Origin: Strongylocentrotus purpuratus
Lineage: Eukaryota > Echinodermata > Echinoidea > Camarodonta > Strongylocentrotidae
Assembly (NCBI RefSeq): GCF_000002235.5
Contig: NW_022145532.1
Coordinates: 930,001-994,000 of the forward strand
DNA length: 64,000 nt
Direction of reading: 5' to 3'
Each line of letters opens with the position of its first letter. The stretch's first letter is position 1. Below, piece by piece: positions 24,901 to 39,900 of this stretch. The translations under genes and the position numbers were made by a program. The notes beneath the pieces were generated by a model. It was not told the DNA's origin. It did not search any database and was given only the letters and a program-made list of their open reading frames with translations.

Positions 24901-27900
24901 TCCAATTATCTTGTCATGTATTTTCTGCTATAGCAGCATTGCACTCTGCATATTTCACTTTTTCAAGAAGCTGTGCTAATGGGATCAAGACCAAGTTTGT
25001 AGGCAAGATTTTGCTATACCTTCTTGGCTCCTAGCACGACTCATAGTACTAGCAACCTCGGCATCGGTATCAGAGAAGAGTTCACCCGTGGAGTTATTAT
25101 TGTTGGAAGAGTAGCGACTTCCAGACATGGAGTGGCTCGAGGAGTAACGCCCTGCATCAGCCGATGTTCCATTGGACAGACCAGACCCTCCACCTACACC
25201 ACCATAAGACATGCTACCTCCTCCTCCCGATGAAACCCCACCCGTCCCGGTAGACAGGCCCCCAGTGTTGGAAAGGCCACTGGAGTCATAGCGGTAGGAA
25301 CTGGACTTGTGGGAGAGAGCGGAGCCATTGGAAATGGGAGCGGAAGAGAGGAGGTCGTCTTGATGGTTGGTGGACAGGGGTGCATGCACTAGGAGAGGAG
25401 GGAAAGGCAGAATGGTCACATAAAACATGCATCTAGCAATCTAATACAAACACCAAACATGCACATTTTAGAGGATAATGGAAGACTGCAGGGTATGGGA
25501 AGATACATTTAATAGACTAATTTGATAATACCAGATAATAATGTTTATCGATGATCTCATTGTTCATAAAAATTTATCTTGTAAATAAGACAATTTTTCC
25601 CTATTTAAGTTCGTTCAGAAAATCTTTAATATGAGTGAAACATAAAATAAGGAATGATAAATCATTCATTTCATTTATTTTTTGTCAAGTTATTCCTCTT
25701 AAATTTGTTGACTAATACCACTGATTGCAATATACCTCTGGAGTCAGTAGCATAGTCACTGGATGCAGCATGGACCTTGCTACCAGAATACACACTGTTA
25801 GCAAAGCTTGTCTCTCTGTCGATATCCCTGCTCTCAGACAGATTGGGGGTGAAAGCACTGGTACTGCCATTGGTACCGCTACCGCTACCCTCACCCATGT
25901 ACCACTTGTTACGGTTACCTCCGATCCCACTCATGGTTGATGAACCATGGGACTCTCCTCCACGATGAGTCATATCGCCGATGTTGGAAGCACTTCGATA
26001 CTGGTAGCTTGAGCTGCTCTTGTAGTTGCCATTGTCTGTGCCAAGGCCACGACTGGTTGACATTGGTAAGGTCATAGCGCTGGAGGAGAGATGAGTATCC
26101 TGAGTCAGACCCCTGGACATCATGGGTGATAGAGGAGGAGGACTGGATCCCATGTCAACAGGGCTAGTAATCCTAGGGACATCATGGAAGGTTGGTGATA
26201 TCGCACTGTGACCTAGAGGTGGACTTGCCGGAGAATGCTCAGGGACTATGTAATGTTGGGTCTCTTCGTAGCTGCTGTTCTCAACCATCCCTCCTCTTGG
26301 GTTCGTCCTGAGGCTGCCGGTCTGGTAGTCGTGCCTCCGTCCAGTGTCGATGCCGCTGTCCATGGTGTTGTAGTTGTTGTATTCTCTCTGGGCATTTTCG
26401 CTGGAGCTGTAGTTGTAGTCTCTGAGTCCTCCTGGACTGAAACCAGTAGAGGTGTTGCTGCCATCCTGTGAGGTGTTGTACCTGTTACGGTAGCTCGATT
26501 GTTCATTGAGGCTGCTGACAGTTGGAGCAGTGATGGCTGGTAGGAAGACAACGCATTAGAGAGAATTAGAATAGAATTACCAATATGGAATAATCCATGT
26601 CAAGAGTTTATTTCTCAAATTTGATTTCACTGTAAGTTATGGTTCCTGATATAGATACCTTCAACTATGAAAGGATATTGAAAGAGCTGAAAAAACCACA
26701 AGTTCTTTTCTCAGAATATTATAATTGAAGAACTAAAAATGAAAGACTTAATAGTTTCTCATGAATATTGCTTTCAGATGGATAACAGTCACTGAACAAA
26801 GAGACAAGAGTCCTCAAATTCATTGTACTTTGTCTATTGTTCAATATCCCCTAAAACAAGCAAATGATTAACGATTTTATAACTGATCAAATTTTACTTC
26901 ATTACATGAATCCTAAAAGTATTACAATGTGGAAGTCATATCGTCAAAATTATATCAGAAAAAAGGGAGAGAAGCTATACTCTGGTCTTTGACAAGACAA
27001 GGATCTTCAGAATAAGAAGGGTTTAAATAATAATGAGAAGTTCATGTATTCAACCTATTAAGATAGCTAGTAGAAGTTTGATATCATACCTTTGAGAGGT
27101 TGTTCAGCATACTGAGGTATGTCAATGGCCAGAGGTCCTTTATCTAAGCCATCCTGTAGTATAGTCTGTAGATTCCGATCTCTGGATGCATCTGATGTGG
27201 AGTAAGACTTGGCAAAGGTCTGATGACTTGACAGGGTCTTGACATTGCTACCATCTGATTGTGGCACCATCTTCTCCACCGAATGAGTGGTAGTCGTCTC
27301 CTCAAACGTGACGGTCAATGGGTTTGGTGCAAGTCCACTACTGGCCACAATTTGACCATCGGGGAAGGTCACAATCTGACCGTCATGATAACCCACGGCA
27401 GACTGTTGAGAGTCAGAGTTCTCACGAGTTCTGGTCTCAGGAAACTCAGAATGATTGCTGCCGAGGGTGGAGTAAGCATCGTTTCCTTGGTATTCATTCT
27501 TGACCTCCTCAATGCGAACATTGGTCGTGTTGATGTTGACATTTGGTTTCTCACCCTTCTTGACATTAGCATAGTTAGCTAGGATTGTAGAGTAGGGAGG
27601 GGGCAGGGGTACAAAACATAAAACATGCACATAACAACCATGCAAATAATATAAATCATGCAACTGATATAAATACATGCATATTGAAGACAAATAATCA
27701 TCTCAAACAATAAATATCACAGATGTGTGTGAAACAGCCACACATGCCCTTATATATTTTAAATTAGTAGAATGTCCATTATTCGAATGATGAAGGAAGA
27801 GTCTTTAACAGCAGTATTAATAATTCATTTACCTCTCAAAGTAAAGACTAGTGTAACATGTTCTTGTTTTTTCCATTGTCCTAAAAACTAGTTTGATGGA

Positions 27901-30900
27901 CATAGCATTGATAAAGTATCATAAATTTGTTTTGTCTTTCTTCATTTATGAGTCATCATGCTAGTCTATTATGTTACTTGATTTCTAAACAATAGATAGC
28001 AATAGCCATTTAACTCGGTAGTAAATTGTGATTTTGGTATAAAGTGCATTTTCAATAATCTCTATCAGGAGCAGCTATCTTGGGCTTAGTGTTCAACGGA
28101 TTTAACATTGAATGGATTAATAAAATGACTTGTACAAATATTTCATTCAATGAGAATACTGAATGTTTTTTCAACTATCTGATTACATAGGAAAACATGG
28201 TTTAAATAAAGATGTACATTCCATAATTGCAATAACATGGCCTGTACATCTGCAAACTGAAATTCGCTCAACTTTTAAATAAATTATCAATATGTATATT
28301 ACCTGGACGTGCACTTCTCTGCACAGATTCTTGGACCTGCCTCCTTTGTGTCGGTATATAACTCTCGGACACTACAGATACACAAACACAAGGCAAGACA
28401 AAGCAAGTACTAATAAACATGCATGCAAACAATTAAGCTACTCGCACAATATTCACTGGCATCACAAAATGAAATCATTACATGCTAGGTCAAAATTATA
28501 AAACAGAATTTGAGTAAACATGCAACTGAATAAAATAAAACAAAATTTGGATGCAGAGAGATTTTAAAATAAAAGCACAAGTCAAAAATAATATATTCAA
28601 GTCCACTTCTTGTGACACAATGAAAATATCAATGCTCTTGAAACTCAGTCAATAAGTGATCATGAAATTTCTGTTCTCAGTTTGGCATGAAGTTACATGG
28701 GATAAAACAAATATGCACTAATAAAATACACACAAATACCAAAATTGCAAAATGAAAGGTATAGGAAGGTATAACAATATAGAGTTTAGCATATTCCAGA
28801 ATCATATGATTCAAATCTTGGTACAATATCTCAGTAATATGACATAAAAATGATATATGGATAAAAAAAAAAGAGTGCTTTCTAAATATTGATTACTGAC
28901 TGTTATATATGATGGAAGTATATCGGTTGTATTTCTACACTAAGCATGTTACAAACCTCTAGATAACTCTAATCAAGCTACTTTCAGCCACAAAATATCT
29001 TGTCATGACAGCATAGTATTGATCATAAATTGATTTGCGCAGCAGGTACTGTAGGAATCTTTGACATATATGTCACAGTCACACTAATTCCCCAAACTTT
29101 GGTTTACGCAAAGTGTGAAATATTTTTGATATTCTATAAACTTGATAAATTGTTATTAGTATATTTGCATGTTTTAAAAAATGTAAATAAGTACATGTGA
29201 CGTAGTTAATAATGCAATTCACAATTCAAAATATCTAACTGCCTACGAGTGTGTGCTGATTAGCAAACATGGTACAAAAATGTTAATGGGTTGATTATGG
29301 TATTCTCAATACCAATGGTTAAACACTACAGATACACTACATATTAATGCAGAAGTGCTATCATAGGGCTACCAAGTTTAATTGTTACTGTATTGATATT
29401 CCAACGGTAGACAGACATTTCTTTTTACTTGTCAATTAATTCACTGGGGTCAATGGAATACATCTTAACAGATGGTAGAGTTGATTTACACAATACTTGA
29501 AGGAGGGGGGGGGGGGTGTTCACAAGTATTCTACCTGGTTTATAAGGCATGTCTGCACTGGGGCTAGTAGCCGATGCCCCCAGGGCTACCGGGGATATCT
29601 TACCACTCAGAGGGAGAGAATCTTCATGAGTTTGGTAATGAAGAAGGAGGGAGAGATCAATACAAGACTACATCAAGATAATTACGGAGAAAGGCTCCAT
29701 CTTTGCTCCTCTTGTACAGTTGTTCTTGCATTAATATGATCACAATGATATATTTGAAAGAATGTTTCACCACTCATTGCATTATGTTCTTCCTGATGAC
29801 ACAAATCTGGTGTTTTAAATGATCAATGTGCCTTACGATTATGACAAAAGGAGAAATGATTTATTTTAAAAAATAATGAGAAAGCTATGGATTTTCTTGC
29901 TATATAATTATCATAGGAGTTCATAATGGGATTATTTTTCAGTAGATACTTATCTATAATACAAAAGTTTAAAGTCTTCTCAATGTTATGAATCATAACG
30001 GAACTATGTCTATATGTTAACTATTATACAATTTCAATTATCTTGATGATGATAATAATAATAATAATAATGTTCTACAATGAATGTAGGCTGAATGCGG
30101 GATCAATAAATGGATTATGGTATAACAAACTTAATTAACTAGTTAGGTGATACTATGGGGTCGGTGAGTATTAATACTAGGGTGAAGAATTTGCAGCTAG
30201 TCACAAATGGATACATAAAGGTTCTATCACACAAAAAGTTTAATATATATTTTGCCTGTAGAGTGTATCAAGTACATTTCATTTTGTCTGATCAACATAC
30301 TTCAAGAATCCCTTTTCAACCCAAACATACTTCTATAATAGGTTCATATTTGTTTTTCTTATTGACAGGGGAGGGGGGGGGTAGGGAGAGTTGAGGAGCT
30401 ATCTCTTGATCAGGAATCTTCCTCATTTGTCCAACATGGCTCCATACTAACTAACTTGGAAAGAGGGTTAGGATTGAACCTTTGGTTTACTTTCTGTAAA
30501 CACGAGCCCTACCGGTATGTTCAAACTTGATATTTATGGGGTGTGGATTTTGGCTGCCCATTTTTTGTTGAAGCCCTATAATGGGGTAACAAGGGGGTAA
30601 CAAGTAGGGGCAATTATTAAAGAGGAGGGGTACCAACAGGTGGACCACATTATACCTGGTTTCTTCTTTTTCTTGCATGGTACAGCAGCATACGGACACA
30701 TTGGAGATGAATAGATAGGGGAAGCTGGTTTATCAATGTGCTTCAATGGGGCTTCCAGGTTAGAATGAATTGACAAATAAAACGAAAAGTTGTGAACATT
30801 TCATTTTGTACGAAAATTGTTCGTAAACAGCTAGATTAGTATAGCATAATGATGATATTCATATAATGAAAACAACCCTTATAAAACCAAGCATGAGGAA

Positions 30901-33900
30901 GAACTAAATCAGATCATCACAAATCTGTATTATAGCAAGAGTACAACTCTTCACTGGGACTGTACCAATATTTTATATAATTATGGCATGTTTTTTTTAA
31001 AGGAATTACTTGTAGTAAAGAAATGTTACTCCTGTAAATATCTTAGCTGATAAATGAAGATGTGGATACATGATATGAAACAAACGTGTGATGAGTCTTT
31101 TAAACTATTAATATGTTAACAATTGATTAATGGTGGTAACTCTTCATGGTGTGTGTAGTGTATGATGATTAGTTATTACAATCCACAGAAATCTATTGTA
31201 TACCTCTGATGTAATTTATGGGTGCTACATCAACGAAAGACACACGGCGATCGGTGAAGCTGTAACGGTCTAAGCGATCCAAAATGATAGAATGAAAGCT
31301 TTTATAAAAGAAGCATTGTATCACTTATCATACTAGCAACTAAATGCATGCTAAAATCATGTTGAAGATATCTTCTTGACAAATCTCGGAACACTAAAGC
31401 CTATATTTTCTACATAAATTTAATAGCACATGTTAGACCACCAAATCTAATCACATTTGTTTTTTTGAGAAATGCAGAATATGCTTTGCAATGAGTGCTA
31501 TACTGGATGAAAACTGTATCTTGTTCGATCAATCTTGAATCAATCTTTAACTGTAGTATGGTCATAAACATTTTCGGACAGTCAAGAGATTATAAGATAC
31601 CACAACTAGTATATAACCTGAACTGTTACAACACCCTCTAAAATACATTTGTAATTGAAACATTGTTTTTCACTGTGTCATCGAAGCAGTTAATGGTTCA
31701 TTAAAATTGTGACACTTCGTAGTTGACAAAAAAAGATTGGATGCAGCTATTCTCAACATTCATATACTCCTTTTGGTACATATATGCCCCTAGGTTTTCT
31801 TTTCAATAATACAACCAAATATCACCCTTCTTGTAAACCATGCCTGTCTCTGCTTTACTCTTGCAAGGTTAGTTGAAACAAGAAAAAGAAAAGGATTATT
31901 GGAAGAAGAAGAAAAAATAAGACAGATTCTTCAATGGATGACTTCTTGCTTGTGAATTATAGTGAAGACTTTCTACTTCACCAGAACTACCTGAGCTTAA
32001 CTAGTTCCTAGAGAGAGGTAATAAGAAGGAGAAAGATTTCAAGACAAATTAGATTGATGTTGATTCCTTCTACATCTGACCCGTTGGTTCCACCATGCTG
32101 ATTGGTTGCGGCCGTTACAGATTTTTTTCTACTTTTGCAAGCAGAAAAAAGAAGGATCATCTAAATATTGTTTTCAAAGGAAGACCTCTACCACAAAGAC
32201 TACAATCTATGGGTCTTAAGGTCCACTTTTCTAAGCAACCACGTTCATCTTCAGGAAAGACTTGCAGTTTTTGAGCTGTTCTAAGAATCCATGGCAATCA
32301 ATACCTGCTTCATAGACTGGTGGTTTTCTGCCGGGGTGAGGCGAGTTTGGCATGCTAGCGCTACCCTTCAGGATGATCTCCTCTTTATCAGCTGTCTTAG
32401 AAACAACCGTTTCTGCAGTACTTTTGACTTTGTCAGCCAAGGTTGTGAGACGGAAATTGCCATTAGCCTCTGAAAATGAAATACCATGCACCAGAGGGTA
32501 TGGAATGAGGATTTACAATGACCAATGACTGGTTAAACACAAGATGACACCAGTGATGATGTGGATTAATAATAGAGTGTTATGATAATGGTTTTATCAT
32601 AAAATGATGCAGGAACAGTAAATGGTGTTATTATCATCAATGGTAATAATGATGACAATGGTGGTGATTGTGATGGGAATGAGGATGATGAAGATGATAA
32701 AGATGATGATGATGATGATGATAAAGATGATGATGATGATGATAATGATGGAGGTTTTGATGAAAGGGAACTGGGGATGTTGTCAGTTCTAAAGATGATG
32801 ATGTATCATGAGAATTAGACAGGGAATTTTCATCCAGCATAAATTTAGATATTGACAAGACTGGTGATGAAAATGAGCATTACTTTAATAATGACAACAT
32901 AAATGACTACAATGATTTTAAATGATCTTTGAAAATGGGTAGGTAATGAACATATCCAATGAACCATAAACACAAACAAACATCATTGATGAATTGAAAG
33001 GATGATAATGAATGCATAATATCAAATGCTTGTTCCAGTGACAGTGCTTTTTCTGCTACTGCTTTTCTTTAGAAAGATCTAAGCTGGAAAGAAAATCACA
33101 TTTCATGTCAGTCGGATAGTGAATCACCATACTGGCTTTATTGCAGAATAATATGAAAATGTGAGAAAATGTGGATGAAATGCACATTCTAGCAGGAGAT
33201 ATCAAGATGTTCTGCTCCATGGGATGTACTTTTAATGATGTTGGTTGCCAGGACAACTTGTCACAATGCTCTACTTGAACAAAAGCACTCAAGAGAATGA
33301 CTTGAATCTCTTGAGTGAACTGTGAATGCTAATGGTCAGGTCCTGCTGTTTCCTAGACTGTCCTCGATGAGTTAACACCAGGTAACAAGTCTGAACGAAT
33401 CTAACCTGCCTACTGGTAAGACACATACACACACATACATACAATTCATCCAATATCATACAGCAAGTACTAGGTATGAATAGCCACAAGTGTTTCATCA
33501 CACCCTTTTTGTATGTAAACAAACAGAAGGGACAGGGTCAGGTTTCTATTCTGTTCTTACCTTGTTGTTGCTGTGCATGATTTGCAAAATGTGTTTCACT
33601 TTCAACTGCAGAGAGGGACGGAACAGAGAGAGAGAAAAGAGCAAAGCGTTAACATGAAAGAGGTGTTAACAGCAAGTAGCCAAGCAGCTAGGAGACATGG
33701 ATTGAAGCCACTTCTGACATAAGGTAAGGCATCACACCAACAGGTGTATTAATCCTTTACAGAATCCCACCACGTCCATGGATAGAAGAATCCAAGATTT
33801 AACCAAGGTATCAAAGAGACAAAAGAATCTCAAGGAAACGAGTCACTATATACAAAAGCAACATCCTATAAAGACTGGGTATGTTATTCATCTATCTAAA

Positions 33901-36900
33901 TGCAAGTTAACTCTAGTATACTCAGCAATTATTATGAATGAATCTAATCTCTATCCTGGACAAGTCATTTAAGAGAAATAATCTGTTATGCCTAAAACAA
34001 GTCATCTTTAGACTTATATTCTTTCTCAAGAAAGATGCAGATCTATACAGGACAAAGTAATATTCCTATAATCTATGATTAAGATTTTTAAATTGTATAT
34101 ATGAGAACCTATAATAATGTTATGAATCTTAATTGTTCAGAGGCTACTAAAACTCTAAAGACACTGACATATTAATACTGGGATTTAACAAAGCAAGCAT
34201 AATGGATTAAAAAGAAGGCAGTAAATAGTGACTTACTTTCAGATTTATTAAGTGATTCCATCTCTGATGGTGTAGCCATATTCTTTCCTCCCATCTGCTT
34301 CATGATGAGTTCATCAGCCCAGAGATCAGGGGGATTCCCCTCCACCTGGGTGGCATTGGTAGCGTGAATGGCTTTGCCGTTGGATACAGATTTATAACCC
34401 GTCAGCTCTCTGAAAGAAGAACACAATGGAAACACATTATAACGATCTCAATGGTACAGTTGATTACACAAAATTTCCTGATTGCTCATCCAACACTGAT
34501 TCTTAAAGAGGCCCTTCTGATTGGTAGAATAGATGAGAACAAACTCCAGATTACACTATTGTATATCTTGAAGCTTTTCAACTGACTGTTAAAGAGTTGA
34601 TACAGAGAGTTAAATAATTTTCATTGTTTAATCAGGACATTTCTTTTAACAAAACGTTTCAAAAAGAGTTCATTCTGAGTGATCTTGGGCATGAGTATTC
34701 AAAGAGCTAGGTAATTTCTCCTTCATGCCAAAATACACATCGAAGGATGCACTATTATGTCAATTTTACAGGGAGAATGCAGCCGAACTTACGCTTTTGC
34801 TCTCCTCTCCTTATAATCTTTTCCACAGCATACACAACAAGGCACACCACAGCAGCACTTTGTCCAGCACTTGGCGCAGTCATCTTCATCTTCGCAGCAA
34901 CATGGACAGCATCCCGATGCGCATCCAGCGAGACAGGCTCCGCACGGCTCCAAGCAAGCATAGATATCATCACAGAGTGATGCACAGCCTGGACAGCATC
35001 TCAGACAGCATCGACAACAACCACAGACGATACAGAAGAGCAAGGCGATGGCTAGGGCAATGAGGAAGAGACAGGCTAGAGCAATAGCCAACCACAGCCA
35101 CCAGGGGAACGCCACATCATCCACGGGGTAGGCTGCTGCACCTGCACCTGTGGGGCACACACACAAAAACAGATAAGTTTGTATTACAAACTGTCAAAGT
35201 TTTTTACAAAATAAAAAACTTTTATCAATGATTTTTTAAGGAGGTGGGATTACTAGCAAAGTTTAGAGAAAAGATTTTAATTATTTGTCATAAATAGTCC
35301 AATGATAAAAAAAAGATAAAAGAGAATAAAAGAAGAAACACTCACATCTGTTTGGATCCAAAGGGATGCACTTATACAACACAGAGTTAATACCCTTCTC
35401 GCTCAGAACAGACAATTTAAAAAGGCGCCAGTTCTGCTTGGTCAACAATCCAGCTTAATTAGTAAAAATGTAATTCCTTCTTAAGTTCTGATATCTATGT
35501 ACTAAATTCTGATTGTCATCATAAATTATACATATATCTTTAATGTCTATAACTACATCAAATGACATATGCAGCTCATATGGTTTCCTGTAAGATTACA
35601 AGCAGATAACTCCCCTCTGCAACACAAAATGAACACATATGGACTTACTTCAAAGAGAGATCATGATGAAAACAAAACTACATCAATTTCCTCATTGCTA
35701 AAAACAGATGTAAAGATAATGATGTAAGGTCTATAATGCACATCAGGGCAGGTATTCAATTGATTTCTTATGTCAGAAATATGAGTAGTTTACCCAGTTT
35801 TTGGCTTAGGAAAAATAGCCACATTTAGTATTCAATTGAATCTTTTGGCTACATATTTTATCCTAAATTTAAGACACTTCCCTAGCTGACTTAAGCCAAT
35901 ATTAAAGTATGGAAGCCTTGATTGGTACACATGTGGTTTTCATATGCAGTCGTTATAAGCCGTGCAAAATCATATCAGCACATTTTTAAAGTGACACATC
36001 AATATCGCATTGTTTTGGATTGATCTTGTAACGTCACAGTGTTCATCCCTAAGTATTTTGCCTTCAAGTCAGCCTACTTCAGTAAAACACTGAGATGTGA
36101 TCTGAATACGAGTTAGGACATTTTACTCAACCAAGCAATATGCTATGTAAAAGACTGGCTTAATCCTGTACTGAATTTAATACTGCCCCAGGCGACAAGA
36201 AACAGTAGATTTTTACCTTTGGTTCTATGTGTGACTACATCAGATATAGGTCCTATACCAGCACCATTGACTGCCTGAATTGAGAAATCATATTCTGAAT
36301 TTGCATCAAGATCATGAACAAAGGTGGTAAGTGTCTCTCCTCCAACCTCTTGCCTTACAATCTCTGAAGGATTCGTTGTGCCTTTAGGTCCATAGAATAG
36401 TATATAGCCTGGTGGGATACAAAAGTAAAGGTATTAGTTACATTATACAACTTATTATGTCAGTAAGTCATGAGCATTACTTAATAAAGATATGATTAAA
36501 AAAGAAAGAAAGAAAAAGAAATCGCTTCTTTGAGACATTACCACAAAATGTTGATCCAAGACTAATCATATCTTGTAATAAGATGTTGGGGATATACAAA
36601 AGTTGTATGGTCCATGATCAACATGAAAACTTTCTTTTCAGCATATAAACTTTCTTTAGTGTAGAAGTATGCTTAGAAATAGAAGCACAAAGAAACATAT
36701 CAAAGTATATAATAACTGTATACATATAATTGCACATAATACAAAAAATAAGAAATGCACTTAGAGCTTGACTCTGGAAAAACTAGAAAATTAGAATTAC
36801 TTCAGTAACACTATCACATTGAATGATACAGGACTTTACCCTGTTTTGACTCTATTACTATGTTTGCTTTGTCCATGCTTACGTGTGACATCTCCATTAG

Positions 36901-39900
36901 GATGAAGAGGTGGTTGCCAGGCAACAACCAGAGATGATGAGGTGTTGGTAAAATCACTAACTGTCAGCTCCTGAGGCGCAGAATCTGGAACTAAGAAACA
37001 ATTTAAAGAAAGCTTAATCAACTTATTGAATACGATCAATCTTGGAAACATAAAGTATCAAGAAATTAATAAAGCTTAATTAAGAAGACTTGCTAGACTA
37101 ACCTCTAAATCAGTAAAGAGGAAAAAATACTGTACACCATAACACTTTTGAAACAATATCCAAATCTGTGCGACTACATTTGGCAACTGCATGATTCCAA
37201 TATAAAGTGTTTTATAAGTTTATAAGTTTGTACTTACTTTATGAACATCATTTTAATGTGATCATTTGTTCTATAAAAATTGAAGAACAGCAACAAAATA
37301 ATACAAATGTATTAAAGCCTCACGTCTTGCAACTATGAGACTAAATTGCAATAATGAGCTTAAATCATGCAATATAAATGGAAGCTAAAGGAACATAGTG
37401 GCTGTGATTGGCTGCCAGAAAGTAAATATATTGCCAACCGTTTAATGGACTTGGTCTGTACTATGTAGCAATGATAGCTAGAATACCATGAGAGTCCTTA
37501 CAAATTCTTTGTGTCGGCAGAGAATAGCTAGGTCAGTAAGACATTTGTAGATGAGTGAAGTTTTCTAGCTAGCATTGTTGCAGCCCTTTTTCATTAAATG
37601 GATAGTATTACATTTACTTTCCGGCACTAAATCACAGCCTGTCATTTTTCAAACGCTTTGTTACTTCAGCTTCCGTTGACATTGCCTGATTTTAGCTTTC
37701 TGTTCATAACATTCTTGAGTTGCTATTCTTCTAACTTTCATTTTGTCTGGTAATTACCTACATGACTTGAGATCAATTTACACCTGTAAATCTGGTATAT
37801 TTCAACTTACAGAATACAGTTTAAATTTGCTTATAATATTCATTTTCCATAAATCATAGCTCGATATATCAGTCACAGTCATCAACATGATGAAATTGTA
37901 TCTTATCCACAGGCTGATGAAGGAAAATATGAGTGATTTTCCTACAACATAACAAGCATAAGCTAATTCCCCCTCTTTACCCTTCATTTAATAGAAGTTG
38001 AGAAAAAGTTTCCTAATATAAAGCAATTAGACATTATTTACTAAAATCTTTTCTTAAGATCTACCATGCACAATTTGGGGGTTTATGATACAAGGCACCT
38101 GCACACAGTTTACCTATTGGTATGCAGAGGGTACTGTAACCATGCTTTCTGAAAGCACACCATTTATTGTTTCACAGGGAGTACTGCCACACATGTATGA
38201 TGAATTATACATTGACATGATATTCAAGAGACAGAAATTATGCCAGAAATGTTCTAGCTTTATTAGACCAGATATCAACAAAAGAAGAAAGTTGTCATTT
38301 AGGATATGAATGTTTCTATATAGGGATATAGGGAATACCACAAATCAAATTCTCACATTATTATGCCAGATTTATATTGACAAAAATCAATGGCATTTCA
38401 AACAGATGAAACAGAATAAAGCACAAATAGGTCTGCCGATGAGCATGGATAACATAAAACAAAAAATCACTTGAACAATTTTTTGGATGAAGACTTACAC
38501 AGATGCACAAACCATATGGGGAAAGATTATCACGTTGAATGTAGACTTAAATTGATAACATTGCACTCAATTTACAGAATGCAATCTAATCAATTTGCAG
38601 ACAGGGCACACTTGTTAAAACATTGCACTTTGATTTACACAGTGGATCTACTCAGTTGATGGATGGGGCACAATTGTTAATCATCATGCAACATTCCTAA
38701 CAATTTTCATTTATTGGACAAAGTACCTTGGTAAGGGTGGCGGTTGATAATATCTAGAAATATAAAGATATAAATAGCAGACTTTTTAAAGCATTTTAGA
38801 AGCTTGGGAGGAACAACTCACTATACACAAAAACAATGGCCCTTTGCATATATTACCTGTATGTTTTTATTAAACAACTCATTTGCATATATTGTAATAA
38901 GTTTAAATACTACAAGTACAGGTAAATACAGGTTAAATAGAGTTTACAAAAAAAATGTATATAAAATTCTTGTATTCACAATGCAAATTGTTGCCCATTT
39001 TAGGTCCTGTACTAGCATTTTATCTATATCTTTTATTCAAGTCAATGTCTAAATGAAACAAAATAAATGCCTTATTGCTTATTTTCACTATGTACCTACA
39101 CATAAACCAGCACAACAATCTTTTTTTAGATTTCTAGATTACAATCAGGAATGAAAACTTGTTGTTATATTAGATTTTTCCCTCTGACGTCAAAAAACAC
39201 TATCGAAGCATCCCATCTGTCAGATATTTAACAGCTCGGAAACAATTTTTGGAACAGCTTCATTTTTTTTTTAAATAAGTGATTTATCCTTTGCTGAGAG
39301 CAAGAAGAGTGATAACTCTGTGCAAAATCATTTGATTTAAAGCATTCTGGCTCTAAATTAAAAGATGAACTATAGGCTATTTATAAAGAATAGAAGAAAG
39401 AAAGAACTAAGATAATAAAAGAAAACAAGCTAGCCCTTACCTGCATTCATGGTCTCTGCAGAGGTGATAATAGAGAATTTACTGGCTTTTTGACCCTCAG
39501 TAACCATGACTTGGAAATCATACATGGTGGCTGGTTTCAGTCCTGTTACTAGGAACTGAGGCTGTGTGGCATTAGCATAGTATGTTGGTCTGTCAAGGTA
39601 AAAAGAAATTACAGATGTATTTATATTATCATTTCAATTAAGATTTTTTTTTCACCAGGGTGGCTTCAAGTAAGGAAGTAAGGATGATAAAACAATTAAA
39701 AGTAAAAGTAAACAACTACACAAGACAAAGCTAGCAAAATTGTAAGTTAGCGAGTGAATTTTCAATCATAAATTAAATGCATTTATAACTTATCCACGTA
39801 AAAGTGTTCTTGAGTGTGATGGGTATAGCAGCAGCTTCAAATATTAAAGAGGAAACTATTCTAGAAATCAAGACTCCATAATGTCTTTCTTTTAATACTG

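Noticed and set aside
25024..25968. Several other ORFs overlapping exons e22 and e23 on both strands
   Set aside because: They are shadow frames of the Gly/Ser-rich exons. Only the phase 1-1 minus-strand frames join correctly.
26246..26551. 101-residue Thr-rich minus ORF over exon e22
   Set aside because: It is out of frame with e21 and e23. The alternative frame continues through 801 bp and matches phase at both ends.
34725..35063. Plus-strand ORFs of 112 and 77 residues
   Set aside because: They are the antisense of the membrane/Cys-rich exon, whose minus-strand frame has splice sites and family motifs at both neighbours.
35342..35450. Minus-strand open stretch NWRLFKLSVLSEKGINSVLY with a GTGAGT donor between FN6 and the membrane exon
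   Set aside because: With the best acceptor it is 88 bp long, not a multiple of 3, and would break the phase-1 join between e12 and e13. It is probably chance or an old repeat.
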